Assembly (NCBI RefSeq): GCF_001315015.1
Contig: NZ_CP012914.1
Span: 2,104,501 to 2,168,500, forward strand
Origin: Azospirillum brasilense
GTDB lineage: Bacteria; Pseudomonadota; Alphaproteobacteria; Azospirillales; Azospirillaceae
Direction of reading: 5' to 3'
Length of the DNA stretch: 64,000 nt
The notes below the pieces were generated by a model. The model had not been told where the DNA came from. It saw only the letters and a program-made list of their open reading frames with translations, and did not search any database. Positions 28,492-38,526 of this stretch are shown in pieces; position 1 is the stretch's first letter; the number at the start of each line of letters is the position of its first letter. The translations under genes were made by a program, and so were the position numbers.

Positions 28492-30426
28492 CTAGGCATC
28501 GTCGAGATCCTCGTCATCCGTCATACCCATTCCGGACCTGATGACCTCCTGTTGAAGGGCCACGACCCGCGCGAAGTTCGCCTCGCTGTTGTCACGGGCC
28601 AAAGCCGCCTCCGCTTCTCTCAAATCGGCCATCACCTGCCTGTGATGCAGGTGATGCCATGTCGGCCACCACCCCCGTTTCGCGTCCAAGGAGGACGCAT
28701 CCGGGCGTGCAAAGCCGGCATGGACATAGGTCGACTCGCTGAGCAGAGAGCGGACAATGGTATCATAGCCGGCGGAAGACAAGTGGCGACAAAGCGATGC
28801 GGCGTCAAGTCCCGAGTCGTTTTCCCGCCGTTCGGCAAGCAATCCAATGACCGCTTGGCGCAATTCCTCCAATTCCCGGTCGGGAAACGGCAGCATGCCC
28901 AGCGATTCGCCCAACTCATCAAACAACTCGGGATGATTGATGATCACGGCGAGCAGAACGCGCTCCCGCGCAGCGGCGAGGTTGCCGGGGTTGCGGCGGC
29001 GGTGGCCGGGCGGCGGCGCGGTGCGCAGGCCCGGCAGGCCCGGCGTGTGCCGGCGCGTTTGCTGGCCGAAACGCCCGCCCCCCTGCCCCCCGCCTTGCCA
29101 GGAGCCCCCCGGAACCCAGGGACCGCGCTCGTTGCGCTGGCGCGGCGGCGGGGCGAAGGCCTCGTCGACGCGGCGGCGCATCTCCGTGCGGTAGAAAGAT
29201 TGCACGTCGCGGTCCGCGATCTGTCCGACCCGCGCGTCCAGGGCGGCTTTCACCGCCGCCTTCGACTCCGGGGTGCCGGTGGGCTTGCCCTCGGTCTCCA
29301 TGCGCCAGACCGCCTCGGACAGCGGAATGGCCTCGCTGAGCAGCTCCTGCATGGCGCGGGGACCGTGCAGGCGGATCAGGCTGTCGGGGTCCTCCCCCTC
29401 CGGCAGGAAGGCGACGCGGGCGGAATGGCCAGGGGCAAGGTGCGGCAGGATGCGCTCCACCGCGCGCCACGCCGCCCGCCGTCCCGCGTTGTCGCCGTCG
29501 AAGCAAAGGAATGGCACTTTCTCCGCGTCGGGGATCAGCTTCCACAGCTCCTGGACCTGCGTCTCGGTCAGGGCGGTGCCGAGCGGGGCCACCGCGCCCT
29601 CGAAGCCGGCGCGGACCAGCGCGATGACGTCCATGTAGCCTTCGGCGACGATCACCGGCTTGCCGTCCGCCGCCGCCTGCCGCGCCCGCGACAGCCCATA
29701 CAACAGCGTTCCCTTGTGGAACAGAGGCGTGTCGGCGGTGTTGACGTATTTCGGACCGTCACCCTCCAGGATGCGCCCGCCGAAGGCGACCACCCGGCCG
29801 CGCCGGTCGGTCACCGGGAAGATCACCCGGTTGCGGAAGAAGCTGTAGGGCGTGCGCCCGTCCTCCGGCCGCTTGAGCAGGCCGGCGGTCACCATGTCCT
29901 CTTCCGAGAAGCCCTGCTTCAGAAGCTGGCTGCGCAGCGCGCCGGAATCGCCGGGGGCGAAGCCCAGGCGGAAGCGCGCCATGCCGTCGGTGTCCAGCCC
30001 GCGGCGCTGGAAATACTCCAGCCCGGCGCGCCCCGCGGGGGCGTAGAGCTGCTGCTCGAACCAGCGGGCAGCCTGCTCCACCAGATCGTGCAGCGTCTTG
30101 CGCCGCTCGTAGCGCTGCTTGTCCTCCTCGGTGGCGCGGGGGACCGGCAGCCCCGCCTCGCCGGCCAGCGCCTCCACCGCCTCCGGGAAGGCGAGATTGT
30201 CGTGGCGCATGACGAAGCCGATGATGTCGCCGTGCGCCCCGCAGCCGAAGCAATGGAAGAAGCCCTTCTGGTCGTTGACGTAGAAGGAGGGCGACTTCTC
30301 GTTGTGGAAGGGGCACGGCGCCTTGTACTCGCGGCCGGCGCGGATCAGGCGCAGGCGTTTGCCCACCACGTCCGACAGAGCGAGACGGGTGCGAAGCTCC
30401 TCCAGGAATTGGGGCGGAAAGGCCAT
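28492..30426 (-). CDS. dnaG: DNA primase DnaG
   Basis: A 644-residue primase that makes RNA primers for replication. The N-terminal CHC2 zinc-binding domain (CPFHNEKSPSFYVND...FHCFGCGAHGD) is followed by the catalytic core and a Toprim domain with VAEGYMDVIAL and LCFDGDNAGRRA. A Gly/Arg/Pro-rich linker (about 435-475) leads into a C-terminal helical region that should bind the DnaB helicase. It lies between yqeY and rpoD, the classical macromolecular-synthesis arrangement, with yqeY in place of rpsU. It starts 38 bp after the yqeY stop. Confidence 0.97.
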   Translation of the reverse strand: MAFPPQFLEELRTRLALSDVVGKRLRLIRAGREYKAPCPFHNEKSPSFYVNDQKGFFHCFGCGAHGDIIGFVMRHDNLAFPEAVEALAGEAGLPVPRATEEDKQRYERRKTLHDLVEQAARWFEQQLYAPAGRAGLEYFQRRGLDTDGMARFRLGFAPGDSGALRSQLLKQGFSEEDMVTAGLLKRPEDGRTPYSFFRNRVIFPVTDRRGRVVAFGGRILEGDGPKYVNTADTPLFHKGTLLYGLSRARQAAADGKPVIVAEGYMDVIALVRAGFEGAVAPLGTALTETQVQELWKLIPDAEKVPFLCFDGDNAGRRAAWRAVERILPHLAPGHSARVAFLPEGEDPDSLIRLHGPRAMQELLSEAIPLSEAVWRMETEGKPTGTPESKAAVKAALDARVGQIADRDVQSFYRTEMRRRVDEAFAPPPRQRNERGPWVPGGSWQGGGQGGGRFGQQTRRHTPGLPGLRTAPPPGHRRRNPGNLAAARERVLLAVIINHPELFDELGESLGMLPFPDRELEELRQAVIGLLAERRENDSGLDAASLCRHLSSAGYDTIVRSLLSESTYVHAGFARPDASSLDAKRGWWPTWHHLHHRQVMADLREAEAALARDNSEANFARVVALQQEVIRSGMGMTDDEDLDDA

Positions 30427-30464
30427 GGGCGGGCGGCCCCCGTGCTAGATCGGAAACCGCACGC

Positions 30465-30926
30465 TCAGCAGGCCGAGAGCTGCTGCTTCACGGTGCCGCT
30501 GACCTTGGCGAAGTCCATCTGACCGGCGTAGCGGGCCTTCAGCTCCGCCATGACCTTTCCCATGTCCTTGATGCAGGTGGCGCCGATCTCGTCCACCACC
30601 GTCTTCACGGCGGCGGCCACCTCTTCGTCCGACATCTGCTTGGGCAGGAAGCCCTCGATGATGGTGATCTCCTCGCGCTCCTGCTCGGCCAGCTCCAGGC
30701 GGCCGCCCTGCTCGTACAGCTTGATCGACTCGCCGCGCTGCTTGATCATCGTCTGCAGCATGGAAAGGATCTCAGCCTCGTCGATGCCGTCGGTGACACC
30801 GCGCGAGCGCGCCGCGATGTCCCGGTCCTTCAGCGCGGCCAGGATCAGGCGCACGGTCGAGACGGCGCGCTGGTTCTTGGCGAGCATCGCCTGCTTCAAA
30901 GCCTCGTTCAGGCGCGTGCGCAGCAT
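30465..30926 (-). CDS. yqeY: YqeY/GatB-domain protein
   Basis: A 153-residue protein of the GatB/YqeY family: MLRTRLNEALKQAMLAKN at the start, KQRGESIKLYEQGGRLELAEQEREEITIIEGFLPKQMSDEE in the middle and a VKTVVDEIGATCIKDMGKVMAELKARYAGQMDFAKVSGTVKQQL end. It resembles the tRNA-binding tail of the GatB amidotransferase subunit, but free-standing members have no settled function. AAGGA lies nine bases before the ATG. It is the first gene of the unit with dnaG and rpoD and probably carries the main promoter. Confidence 0.9.
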   Translation of the reverse strand: MLRTRLNEALKQAMLAKNQRAVSTVRLILAALKDRDIAARSRGVTDGIDEAEILSMLQTMIKQRGESIKLYEQGGRLELAEQEREEITIIEGFLPKQMSDEEVAAAVKTVVDEIGATCIKDMGKVMAELKARYAGQMDFAKVSGTVKQQLSAC

Positions 30927-30941
30927 ATGCGTGTGTCCTTC

Positions 30942-30967
30942 GTGTTCGTCAGGTGTGTTCGTCAGGT
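30942..30967. repeat. perfect tandem 13-mer in the yqeY leader
   Basis: GTGTTCGTCAGGT occurs twice head-to-tail (30942-30954 and 30955-30967), 16 bp before the yqeY start codon in the transcribed leader. It could be a binding site or a slippage product. Confidence 0.6.
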
Positions 30968-31053
30968 CGAAACGATCAACGGCCGCTCGGCAGCATCCGC
31001 ACCGTCCCCATCCGTGGGATGGCGCGGGAGACGCGGCGCGAACCGGCAATATT

Positions 31054-31082
31054 CCTAAATTTGCGCCGGATTGCCACGTCAA
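31054..31082 (-). promoter_or_regulatory. candidate main promoter of yqeY-dnaG-rpoD
   Basis: On the minus strand TTGACG (31082-31077) and TTTAGG (31059-31054) are 17 bp apart, a good sigma-70 layout. The transcript would begin near 31047 and have a leader of about 120 nt. The 463-bp gap between yqeY and carA otherwise holds only the tandem 13-mer, a short CCCATCCGTGGG hairpin and the carA promoter. Confidence 0.5.
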
Positions 31083-31210
31083 TTCCGAAGGGCCGCCTCC
31101 CGCCCTCCAACAGCCCCCAACCATCCCTCCAGCGGCCAAGCCCCACCGGTGAAGCACGGCGATTATGCAAACGCGCCGCTGGAAATCGGGGTACCAATCG
31201 TCATATACGG

Positions 31211-31239
31211 TTGACCGGCTCACCCGTCCCGACTAATCG
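31211..31239 (+). promoter_or_regulatory. candidate carA promoter
   Basis: TTGACC (31211-31216) and TAATCG (31234-31239) are spaced by 17 bp. The leader to the carA ATG would be about 140 nt. No clear attenuator is visible in it. Confidence 0.4.
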
Positions 31240-31389
31240 ATCCAGGCTCAGACACCCGAACCGCAAGGAAACGGGATGGCGGGGCACGGACCGACGACGA
31301 CGCGTGCGCCCAGCGGGGCGGGACGCGGCGCCGACGTTCCGCGAAGCAGGAATATGTGGCCCGCGGCGGCTCTTGATAAGGTCTGAAGG

Positions 31390-32565
31390 ATGGCTCAATC
31401 GACTCTCCCGGCGGGCGATGCCGGCGCTTACACCGGTGTCCTGGTTCTGGCCGACGGCACCGTCTTCAAGGGCCGAGGCATCGGTGCGGTGGGGGATTCG
31501 GTGGGCGAGGTGTGCTTCAACACCTCGATGACCGGCTATCAGGAAATCCTGACCGACCCCAGCTACGCCGGGCAGATCATCACCTTCACCTTCCCGCACA
31601 TCGGCAACACCGGCGCCAACCCGGAGGACATCGAGACGGTGACCCCCGCCGCGCGCGGCCTGATCCTGCGCGCCGACGTCACCGACCCGTCGAACTGGCG
31701 CGCCACCCGCCACCTCGACGACTGGCTGAAGAGCTACGGGCTGGTCGGTCTGGCCGGGGTGGACACCCGCCGCCTGACCCGCCGCATCCGCGATCTGGGC
31801 GCGCCGAACGGCGTCGTCGCCCACGCGCCGGACGGCAAGTTCGACCTCGACGCGCTGGTCGCCAAGGCCAAGGGCTGGCCGGGGCTGGAGGGCATGGACC
31901 TCGCCAAGGACGTCTCCTGCCGCCAGACCTACGGCTGGGATGAGGGCGCCTGGACGCTCGGTGCCGGCTACGCCACGCAGGAGAGCCCGCGTTTCCACGT
32001 CGTGGCGATCGATTTCGGCGCCAAGCGCAACATCCTGCGCTGCCTCGCCGCGGCCGGCTGCAAGGTGACCGTGGTTCCGGGCACCGCCACCGTCGAGGAC
32101 GTGATGCGCCACAAGCCGGACGGCGTCTTCCTGTCCAACGGCCCCGGCGACCCCGCGGCCACCGGCGAATACGCCGTGCCGACGATCAAGGGCCTGCTGG
32201 ACACCGGCCTGCCGATGTTCGGCATCTGCCTGGGCCACCAGATGCTGTCGCTGGCGCTGGGCGCCAAGACGAAGAAGATGCCGCTGGGCCACCGCGGCGC
32301 CAACCATCCGGTGAAGGATCTGGCCTCCGGCCGGGTGGAGATCACCAGCCAGAACCATGGCTTCGTGGTGATGGAGGAGACCCTGCCCGCCGACGCCGAG
32401 GTGACCCACGTCAGCCTGTTCGACGGCACCAACGAGGGCATCCGGCTGAAGAACAAGCCGGTCTTCTCGGTTCAGTACCACCCCGAGGCCTCGCCCGGCC
32501 CGCAGGACAGCCATTATCTGTTCGACCGCTTCGTGGCGCTGATGGACGGCAAGCAGCCGGCCTGA
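31390..32565 (+). CDS. carA: carbamoyl-phosphate synthase small subunit
   Basis: A 391-residue glutamine amidotransferase subunit that feeds ammonia to CarB for arginine and pyrimidine synthesis. The N-terminal domain has LADGTVFKGRGIG and GEVCFNTSMTGYQEILTDPSYAGQIITFT. The class I GATase domain has the nucleophile Cys in FGICLGHQML and the catalytic His-Pro-Glu in YHPEASPGPQDSHYLF. Length is normal. carB is not downstream: a strong terminator follows and then a sensor kinase, so carB must be elsewhere. It is divergent from yqeY. Confidence 0.97.
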   Translation: MAQSTLPAGDAGAYTGVLVLADGTVFKGRGIGAVGDSVGEVCFNTSMTGYQEILTDPSYAGQIITFTFPHIGNTGANPEDIETVTPAARGLILRADVTDPSNWRATRHLDDWLKSYGLVGLAGVDTRRLTRRIRDLGAPNGVVAHAPDGKFDLDALVAKAKGWPGLEGMDLAKDVSCRQTYGWDEGAWTLGAGYATQESPRFHVVAIDFGAKRNILRCLAAAGCKVTVVPGTATVEDVMRHKPDGVFLSNGPGDPAATGEYAVPTIKGLLDTGLPMFGICLGHQMLSLALGAKTKKMPLGHRGANHPVKDLASGRVEITSQNHGFVVMEETLPADAEVTHVSLFDGTNEGIRLKNKPVFSVQYHPEASPGPQDSHYLFDRFVALMDGKQPA

Positions 32566-32598
32566 TCCCCGGTGAACACACCCGCCGATGACGAGAAG

Positions 32599-32626
32599 GG
32601 AGCCGCTTGCGGCTCCTTTTTCTTTT
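32599..32626 (+). terminator. intrinsic terminator of carA
   Basis: An 8-bp stem GGAGCCGC/GCGGCTCC with a TT loop, followed by a T-rich run at 32617-32626, 34 bp after the carA stop. Confidence 0.92.
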
Positions 32627-32823
32627 CATGCACGTCATCCACGCGGGACTTTCGCCCTCCCTGCCACTTTCGCCAGCGCCAGTCCCAATCGATCGAATGA
32701 GTTAGCCGGATTTCCACCCCTTTCGATAAAAACCCTGCTCCGTCAAAGCTGTGTCCTTTGCTGCCGGACTCTGCGATGGTTACGGGCGCGTCCATCGCTA
32801 TGCATATCGGAGCATGACATCCC

Positions 32824-35800
32824 TTGCCTGTGCACGCTCAGGATGACAACGCACCCGCAGTGAACGACGGCGTGGCGGGCGATGACCAGCCCCAAGCCAG
32901 CGGCCTGTCGCTCCGCACCGGGCTGGTGCTGCTGGTCATGGCGGCGCTGCTGCCGATGCTGGGCTTCGCCGGCTGGACGGTCTTCCGCATGGCCGAGACG
33001 CAGAGCGCCGCGATCGAGCGATCCGGCCGGGATCTGGCGCGGACGCTGGCCGTCGCCGTGGACCGCGAACTCATGGCGATGGAAACGGCGCTTCAGGTTC
33101 TGACCACCTCCCCCCACCTGGAAAAGGGCGATCTCGCCGCCTTCCACCGGCAGGCGACCGAGGTGCTTCAGCACAAGGGCAGCCGGCGCGAGGGCGTCCA
33201 CATCGTGCTGAGCAACGCCCAGGGCCAACAACTGATCAACACGCGCCGCCCGTTCGGCGAACCGCTTCCCCGCGCCGCGGTGACCGGCCTGATCCGGCGG
33301 ACGGCGGACAGCGGCCAAACCCAGATCTCCGAAATCTTCATGGGCGCCGTCGCCCAGCGCCCCCTGGTCGCCGTCGCGCTGCCGATCACGCGGAACGGAC
33401 CTTCGGAGCGTGTGCTGACCATGAGCATCCCGACCGAGATGTTCATCGAGGTGCTGCGCCAGCAGGGCCTCCCTGAAGGTTGGATCGCCGCGCTGTGGGA
33501 CCGTCAGGGCGTCGTCATCACCCGCACCGCCTCGCACGACACCTTCACCGGCACGCCGATCTCGGCGGACGTGTTCCGCCGCACCGCCTCGACCAGTTTC
33601 GGCTCCTTCGACATCGTGGCGCGGGACGGCACGCCGCTGTTCAACGCCTTCGCCCGGTCGGAGCTGTCGGGCTGGACCGTCTCCGTCGGCGTCCCGCAGG
33701 CCCTGATCGCCGAGCCGTTGCGCCGGTCGGTCATTCTGGTGCTGTGCGGCGGCGGGGTGCTGCTGCTGCTCAGCCTGGCGATGGCGCTGGCGGTCGGGCG
33801 GCGCATCGCCGATCCGGTCGCGGCGCTCGCCGGCTCCGCCCTGGCGCTGGGGCGCGACGGCCCGCAAGCCGCGCTGACGATGACCGCCCCCGCGCCGATC
33901 CGCGAGGTCAACGCGGTGGCCGGCGCGCTGAACCGGGCGGCCCGCCGCCTGCGCGACAGCGAGGCGCGGCAGCGGCTGGTCATGGAGGTCGTCGGGCTCG
34001 GCGTCTGGCGCTTCGACGCGCGCAGCCGCCGCTTCCACGGGTCGGACCGCACCGCCGCCCTCCTGGGCGTGCCGGTGCTCGACGGCGCCTCGGTCGAATC
34101 CTGGATCCGCAACGTCGCGGCGGACCACCGCAACGCCATCCGCGCCGCCCTTTTCCGCGACGCCCCGTCGAAGGGCGAGCTGGAGGCGGAATTCCCCGTC
34201 GGGTCACCCGACGGGCAGGTCCGCTGGCTGGCCATGCGCGGGTCCTGCCTGACCGACCCGGACGGCACCACCCGCGCCGTCGGCATCCTGGAGGACGTGA
34301 CCGAGCGGCGGCGCGCCCACGAGATGCAGCTGGGCGAGCTGGTGGACCGCCACGCCTCCGACCGCCGGCTGTTCGCTGCGATCATCGAGAGTTCCACCGA
34401 CCTGATCGTCGCGGTGGACCAGGAGTGCCGCTACATCCTCTTCAACGGCGCCTACCAGCGGGAGGTCGAGGCGCTCTACGGCCACCGCCCGGCCATCGGC
34501 CAGCGTTTGCTGGAGATGATGCAGCATCTGCCCACCGCGCAGGTCACCGCGGAGTCCCTGTGGAGCCGTGCGCTCGGCGGGGAGCGCTTCACCATCGTTG
34601 AGGAGCTGGGCGACCCCACCCTGCAGCGCAAGCGCTACGAGCTGGCCTTCGGCACCATCCTGGATTCCAGCGGGCGACGCATCGGCGCCTATCACGTCGC
34701 CCGCGACGTCGAGGAGCGGGAGCGCACCGGGCAGGCCCTGCGCGAGATCGAGGAGACGCTGCACCAGGCCCGCAAGATGGAGGCCATCGGCCAGCTCACC
34801 GGCGGTATCGCCCACGACTTCAACAACCTGCTCCAGGCCATCGGCACGTCGCTCTACCTGCTGCGCGCCGCCGCCACCGGTGGTGAAGGCGGCGGCGGGG
34901 CCAGCCACCCCCAGGCCCTCGACATGGCGGAGAAGGCGGTGGAGCGCGGCGCCACCCTGACCCAGCATCTCCTGGCCTTCTCCCGCCGGCAGCGGCTTGA
35001 GCCGAAGACGGTCGATGTCGGCGCCCTGGTCACCGGCATGGGCGGGCTGCTGGAGCGCACGCTGGGCGGCACCACCCGCATCGTGACGGAGACGGACCCC
35101 AGCCTGTGGCCGGCGCGGGTCGACCCGAACCAGCTCGAAATGGCCATCCTCAACCTCGCCATCAACGCGCGGGACGCCATGACGGCGGGCGGCACCCTGA
35201 CCATCCGCACCGGCAATTGCCCGGACGACATGGAGGGACGGCCGCTCGACCTCGCCGCCGGGGACTGCGTGTCCATCGCCGTCGCCGACAACGGCAGCGG
35301 GATGAGCGAGGAAACGGCGGCCCGCGCCTTCGAGCCCTTCTTCACGACGAAAGGCGTCGGGCACGGCACCGGCCTGGGCCTGTCGATGGTGCATGGGCTG
35401 GCCGCGCAGTCCGGGGGAACGGTGGTCCTGACGACCCGGCTGGGCGCCGGCACGACGGTGACGCTCTACCTGCCGCGGGCCGAGCCCGAGGAAGAGGCGG
35501 GTCCGGACGCCGAGGCGCCCCCGGCCGACCAGGCCCCGCCCCGCCCCGCCACCATCCTGCTGGTGGAGGACGAGGCGCTGGTCCGCATGGCGACCGCGAC
35601 GGTTCTCGAGCAGTCCGGTTTCCGCATCATGGAGGCGTCCAGTGGCCCCGACGCGCTGGACGTCTTCGCCCGCGACCCGGAGGTGGACCTCGTGCTGACC
35701 GATTACGCGATGCCCGGCATGACGGGGCTGGAGCTGGTGCGGGAGCTGCGCGCCCGGCGCCCCGGCCTGCCGGTCCTGATGGTCACCGGCTATGCGGAGA

Positions 35801-35910
35801 TCCAGCGGGCCTCGGCGCTGGACGGGCTGCCCATCCTGCAGAAGCCCTATCAGGCCAACGAGCTGGTCGCGCGCATCCGCGCCGCATTGCCCGCGGCGCC
35901 TCCTGCCTGA
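32824..35910 (+). CDS. hybrid sensor histidine kinase/response regulator with PAS domains
   Basis: A 1028-residue membrane kinase: a helix at about 35-55, a long periplasmic sensor region (about 60-295, Cache-like), a second helix at about 300-325, a HAMP-like linker, two PAS-like domains (about 375-500 and 515-640), HisKA with [12 protein letters not shown], HATPase ([27 protein letters not shown]) and a C-terminal receiver with LVEDEALV, phospho-acceptor Asp in [11 protein letters not shown] and QKPY. The HDFNNLLQ type usually phosphorylates its own receiver; no DNA-binding regulator is adjacent. The likely start is TTG at 32824 (GGAG about 11 nt upstream); GTG at 32830 is possible. Its signal is unknown. 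Confidence 0.9.
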   Translation: MPVHAQDDNAPAVNDGVAGDDQPQASGLSLRTGLVLLVMAALLPMLGFAGWTVFRMAETQSAAIERSGRDLARTLAVAVDRELMAMETALQVLTTSPHLEKGDLAAFHRQATEVLQHKGSRREGVHIVLSNAQGQQLINTRRPFGEPLPRAAVTGLIRRTADSGQTQISEIFMGAVAQRPLVAVALPITRNGPSERVLTMSIPTEMFIEVLRQQGLPEGWIAALWDRQGVVITRTASHDTFTGTPISADVFRRTASTSFGSFDIVARDGTPLFNAFARSELSGWTVSVGVPQALIAEPLRRSVILVLCGGGVLLLLSLAMALAVGRRIADPVAALAGSALALGRDGPQAALTMTAPAPIREVNAVAGALNRAARRLRDSEARQRLVMEVVGLGVWRFDARSRRFHGSDRTAALLGVPVLDGASVESWIRNVAADHRNAIRAALFRDAPSKGELEAEFPVGSPDGQVRWLAMRGSCLTDPDGTTRAVGILEDVTERRRAHEMQLGELVDRHASDRRLFAAIIESSTDLIVAVDQECRYILFNGAYQREVEALYGHRPAIGQRLLEMMQHLPTAQVTAESLWSRALGGERFTIVEELGDPTLQRKRYELAFGTILDSSGRRIGAYHVARDVEERERTGQALREIEETLHQARKMEAIGQLTGGIAHDFNNLLQAIGTSLYLLRAAATGGEGGGGASHPQALDMAEKAVERGATLTQHLLAFSRRQRLEPKTVDVGALVTGMGGLLERTLGGTTRIVTETDPSLWPARVDPNQLEMAILNLAINARDAMTAGGTLTIRTGNCPDDMEGRPLDLAAGDCVSIAVADNGSGMSEETAARAFEPFFTTKGVGHGTGLGLSMVHGLAAQSGGTVVLTTRLGAGTTVTLYLPRAEPEEEAGPDAEAPPADQAPPRPATILLVEDEALVRMATATVLEQSGFRIMEASSGPDALDVFARDPEVDLVLTDYAMPGMTGLELVRELRARRPGLPVLMVTGYAEIQRASALDGLPILQKPYQANELVARIRAALPAAPPA

Positions 35911-35933
35911 CGGCCGCCGCCCGACCGGACGCC

Positions 35934-36254
35934 ATGCCGCCGCCCGCCCCGTCGCATCCGCCCTCGTTCCATCCGTCTTGCCCGCTCTGCGGACGTCCGA
36001 TGGTGCCCGGCCCCAGCCTGAACGAGCACCACCTGATCCCGCGCACCTACGGCGGACGGGACACGGTGACCATGCACCGCATCTGCCACGCCAAGATCCA
36101 CGCGGTGCTGAGCGAGGCGGAACTGCGCGACCATTACAACACCATCGCCAGCCTGCGCGCCCACCCGGACATCGCCGCCTTCCTGCGCTGGGTGTCCCGC
36201 AAGCCGCCGGAATTCATCGACCGCCACGCCTCCGGACGCGGACGCCGGCGGTGA
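35934..36254 (+). CDS. small HNH-like protein
   Basis: A 106-residue protein with CPLCGRPM (zinc pair), NEHHLIPRTYGGRD and MHRICHAKIHAVLSE, a pattern that fits an HNH nuclease fold with a structural zinc (CxxC ... HxxC) and the HH of the beta-beta-alpha metal site. Free-standing small HNH proteins may be nucleases or only share the fold. It starts 23 bp after the hybrid kinase and may be co-transcribed. The first 12 residues are Pro/Ser-rich. Confidence 0.7.
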   Translation: MPPPAPSHPPSFHPSCPLCGRPMVPGPSLNEHHLIPRTYGGRDTVTMHRICHAKIHAVLSEAELRDHYNTIASLRAHPDIAAFLRWVSRKPPEFIDRHASGRGRRR

Positions 36255-36282
36255 CGCGGCCGCCAATGGGTCAGACGCGGGA

Positions 36283-37017
36283 TCAGACACGCCCGAGGTA
36301 GCGGTTGATCTCGCCGTTGCAGGACTGGCTGATGCGCTCGTACTCGGCGGGGGTGTCGATGCGGGCCTGACGCGCGTTGCGCTCGCGTCCGAACTCTTCC
36401 ATCAGCTGGCGCATCGCCGCCTTGATCGGCTGCTCGATCGCCGCCATGACCTGCCGCTCGGAGCGGCCCTGGGCCGGGCGGGCGCGGCCGACCACATCCT
36501 CCAGCCGGCGCTTCAGGACCGGCACATACTCGCGCAGAAGCTGCTCGTCCACCGTGACGTGGCGCATCTCGTGGGCCAGCACCTCGCCGTGGATGCAGCT
36601 GCCCTGCGGCAGCTCGCGGGCCACATAGACGGTCCGCTCGTCATAGCCGAAGGTGACGGTCAACGTTTGGGCCGCGCCGCAGTAGCGGCCCTGCCCCAGC
36701 GACGCCGTCATGACGCCGGCCTGCCATTGCTGATTGTATTGAATGGCCGCCAGCCCGAGCGTGTGGGAGTTGGCGGTCCGCCCCGCGATGGGCCGCCGCC
36801 CCGGCTTCTGGGCCAGCTGGCGGATCGACTGGCTGTAATCGGTGCGCAACGGGGCGATCTGCAGATCGAGGACCACGCGGGCCGGCGCGAAGTCCGGACA
36901 GGCGGCAACTCCGGTCTGGGCGGCTGCGGGCGCCGAAAAGCCGAGCCCTCCCCCACCCAGGCACAGGAGCGTCAGGAGGCCGATGCACAGACGCGGTCGA
37001 AACGGGCGGAGGATCAT
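36283..37017 (-). CDS. exported protein with HExxH motif
   Basis: A 244-residue protein with a signal peptide (cleavage near AAAQ) and a body with the metal-binding motif HEMRH in VLAHEMRHVTVDEQLLREY, followed by a conserved-looking helical end with Arg/Gln-rich stretches. Two or three Cys pairs (ACPDF, GRYCGAA, GSCIHGE, QSCNGE) suggest disulphides. It may be a secreted zinc protease, but there is no third ligand I can be sure of. It lies 50 bp downstream of serA on the same strand. Confidence 0.7.
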   Translation of the reverse strand: MILRPFRPRLCIGLLTLLCLGGGGLGFSAPAAAQTGVAACPDFAPARVVLDLQIAPLRTDYSQSIRQLAQKPGRRPIAGRTANSHTLGLAAIQYNQQWQAGVMTASLGQGRYCGAAQTLTVTFGYDERTVYVARELPQGSCIHGEVLAHEMRHVTVDEQLLREYVPVLKRRLEDVVGRARPAQGRSERQVMAAIEQPIKAAMRQLMEEFGRERNARQARIDTPAEYERISQSCNGEINRYLGRV

Positions 37018-37070
37018 TCCGCCTATGTCGGTGCGGCCCCCGCCGACGGCAAGGGCCGCGTCGCCGGACC

Positions 37071-38318
37071 TCAGCGCTTGCCCGGATAGAGGAAGCGGGC
37101 CTTCAGCGTGCCCTCGATGGCGCGCAGGTCGCTCGCCACCTCGTTCTCCTCCACGTCGCCGTCGACATCCACCACGACGTAGCCCAGCTCCGGATCGGTC
37201 TGGAGATACTGCGCGGCGATGTTCAGGTTGCGGCCCGAGAAGACCTCGTTGATCTTGCGCAGCACGCCCGGACGGTTCTCGTGGACGTGCAGGAAGCGGG
37301 TGCAGCCGGCATGGACGACCGGCAGGCCGACCTGCGGGAAGTTCACGGCGCCCATGGTCGAGCCGTTGTCCGAATACTCGATCAGCTTCTGCGACACCTC
37401 GGTGCCGATGTTGGCCTGCGCCTCCATCGTCGAGCCGCCGATGTGCGGGGTCAGGATGACGTTGTCGAGCCCGCGCAGCGCGCTCTCGAACACCTCCTTG
37501 TCGCCGCCCGGCTCCTTGGGGAACACGTCGATGGCCGCACCCAGCAGATGCTTGTCCTTCAGGGCGGCGGCCAGCGCCTCGATCACCACGACCTTGCCGC
37601 GGGCGGCGTTGATCAGGTGGGCGCCCTTCTTCATGGCGCGGATCTGCGCCTCGCCGATCATGTCACGGGTCTGCGCGGTGTCGGGGACGTGCAGCGTCAC
37701 CACGTCGGAGACCGCCAGCAGTTCCTCCAGCGAGTGGCAGGGCTGGGCGTTGCCGAGCGCCAGCTTGTTCACGACGTCGTAGTAGCGGACCTTCATGCCC
37801 ATCGATTCGGCCATGATCGACACCTGGGTGCCGATGTGGCCGTAGCCGACGATGCCCAGCGTCTTGCCGCGGATCTCGTAAGAATCCTTGGCCGACTTCA
37901 TCCAGCCGCCGCCATGAACGAGGGTCGACTTCGAGAAGATGCCGCGCATCAGCATGATGACCTCGCCGATCACCAGCTCTGCCACCGACCGGGTGTTCGA
38001 ATAGGGCGCGTTGAACACCGGGATGCCGAGTCGGCGCGCGGCCTTCAGATCGACCTGATTCGTGCCGATGCAGAAGCAGCCGACGCTGAACAGGCGGCTC
38101 GCGGCCTCCAGCACCTTGGCGGTCAGATGGGTGCGCGAGCGGATGCCCAGCATATGGACGGACCCGATGCGCTCCAGCAGCTCCGATTCGTCCAGCGCGT
38201 GCGGCAGACGCTCCACGGTGGCGTAGCCGCCATGCGCCAACTCGTTGATGGCGTTGTCGTGAACGCCTTCGAGCAGCAGGATGTTGATCTTGTCCTTGGA
38301 GAGCGAGAGCTTCGTCAC
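37071..38318 (-). CDS. serA: D-3-phosphoglycerate dehydrogenase
   Basis: A 415-residue enzyme for the first step of serine synthesis (3-phosphoglycerate to 3-phosphohydroxypyruvate, NAD-linked). It shows the dinucleotide-binding GKTLGIVGYGHIGTQVSIMAESMGM, the catalytic Arg (NAARG), Glu and His (TPHIGGST) positions, and a C-terminal ACT domain (FLHVHENRPGVLRKINEVFSGRNLNIAAQYLQ) that senses serine in the E. coli type. Length matches E. coli SerA (410). The start is GTG at 38318 (VTKLSLSKDKINILLLEGVH). No serC is adjacent. It is divergent from arsC. Confidence 0.95.
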   Translation of the reverse strand: MTKLSLSKDKINILLLEGVHDNAINELAHGGYATVERLPHALDESELLERIGSVHMLGIRSRTHLTAKVLEAASRLFSVGCFCIGTNQVDLKAARRLGIPVFNAPYSNTRSVAELVIGEVIMLMRGIFSKSTLVHGGGWMKSAKDSYEIRGKTLGIVGYGHIGTQVSIMAESMGMKVRYYDVVNKLALGNAQPCHSLEELLAVSDVVTLHVPDTAQTRDMIGEAQIRAMKKGAHLINAARGKVVVIEALAAALKDKHLLGAAIDVFPKEPGGDKEVFESALRGLDNVILTPHIGGSTMEAQANIGTEVSQKLIEYSDNGSTMGAVNFPQVGLPVVHAGCTRFLHVHENRPGVLRKINEVFSGRNLNIAAQYLQTDPELGYVVVDVDGDVEENEVASDLRAIEGTLKARFLYPGKR

Positions 38319-38526
38319 GGCCGGAATCCGTCGAAATGAATGGCCCCGCACGCGGCGGGCCGCCAATAATGCGAGCGCGCAAGGTAATGCCAAGCGCAGG
38401 CCTTGTCACGCGAGGGATGTTGCGCTGCCGTCGCCATTCCGCATGGCGGGTTGGCGCCGCACGCGGAGCGGGTGTATTCCTGCCGCAGGCAAGGCCATGG
38501 CTGGGAAGAGCGAGGGAAACACCGGG

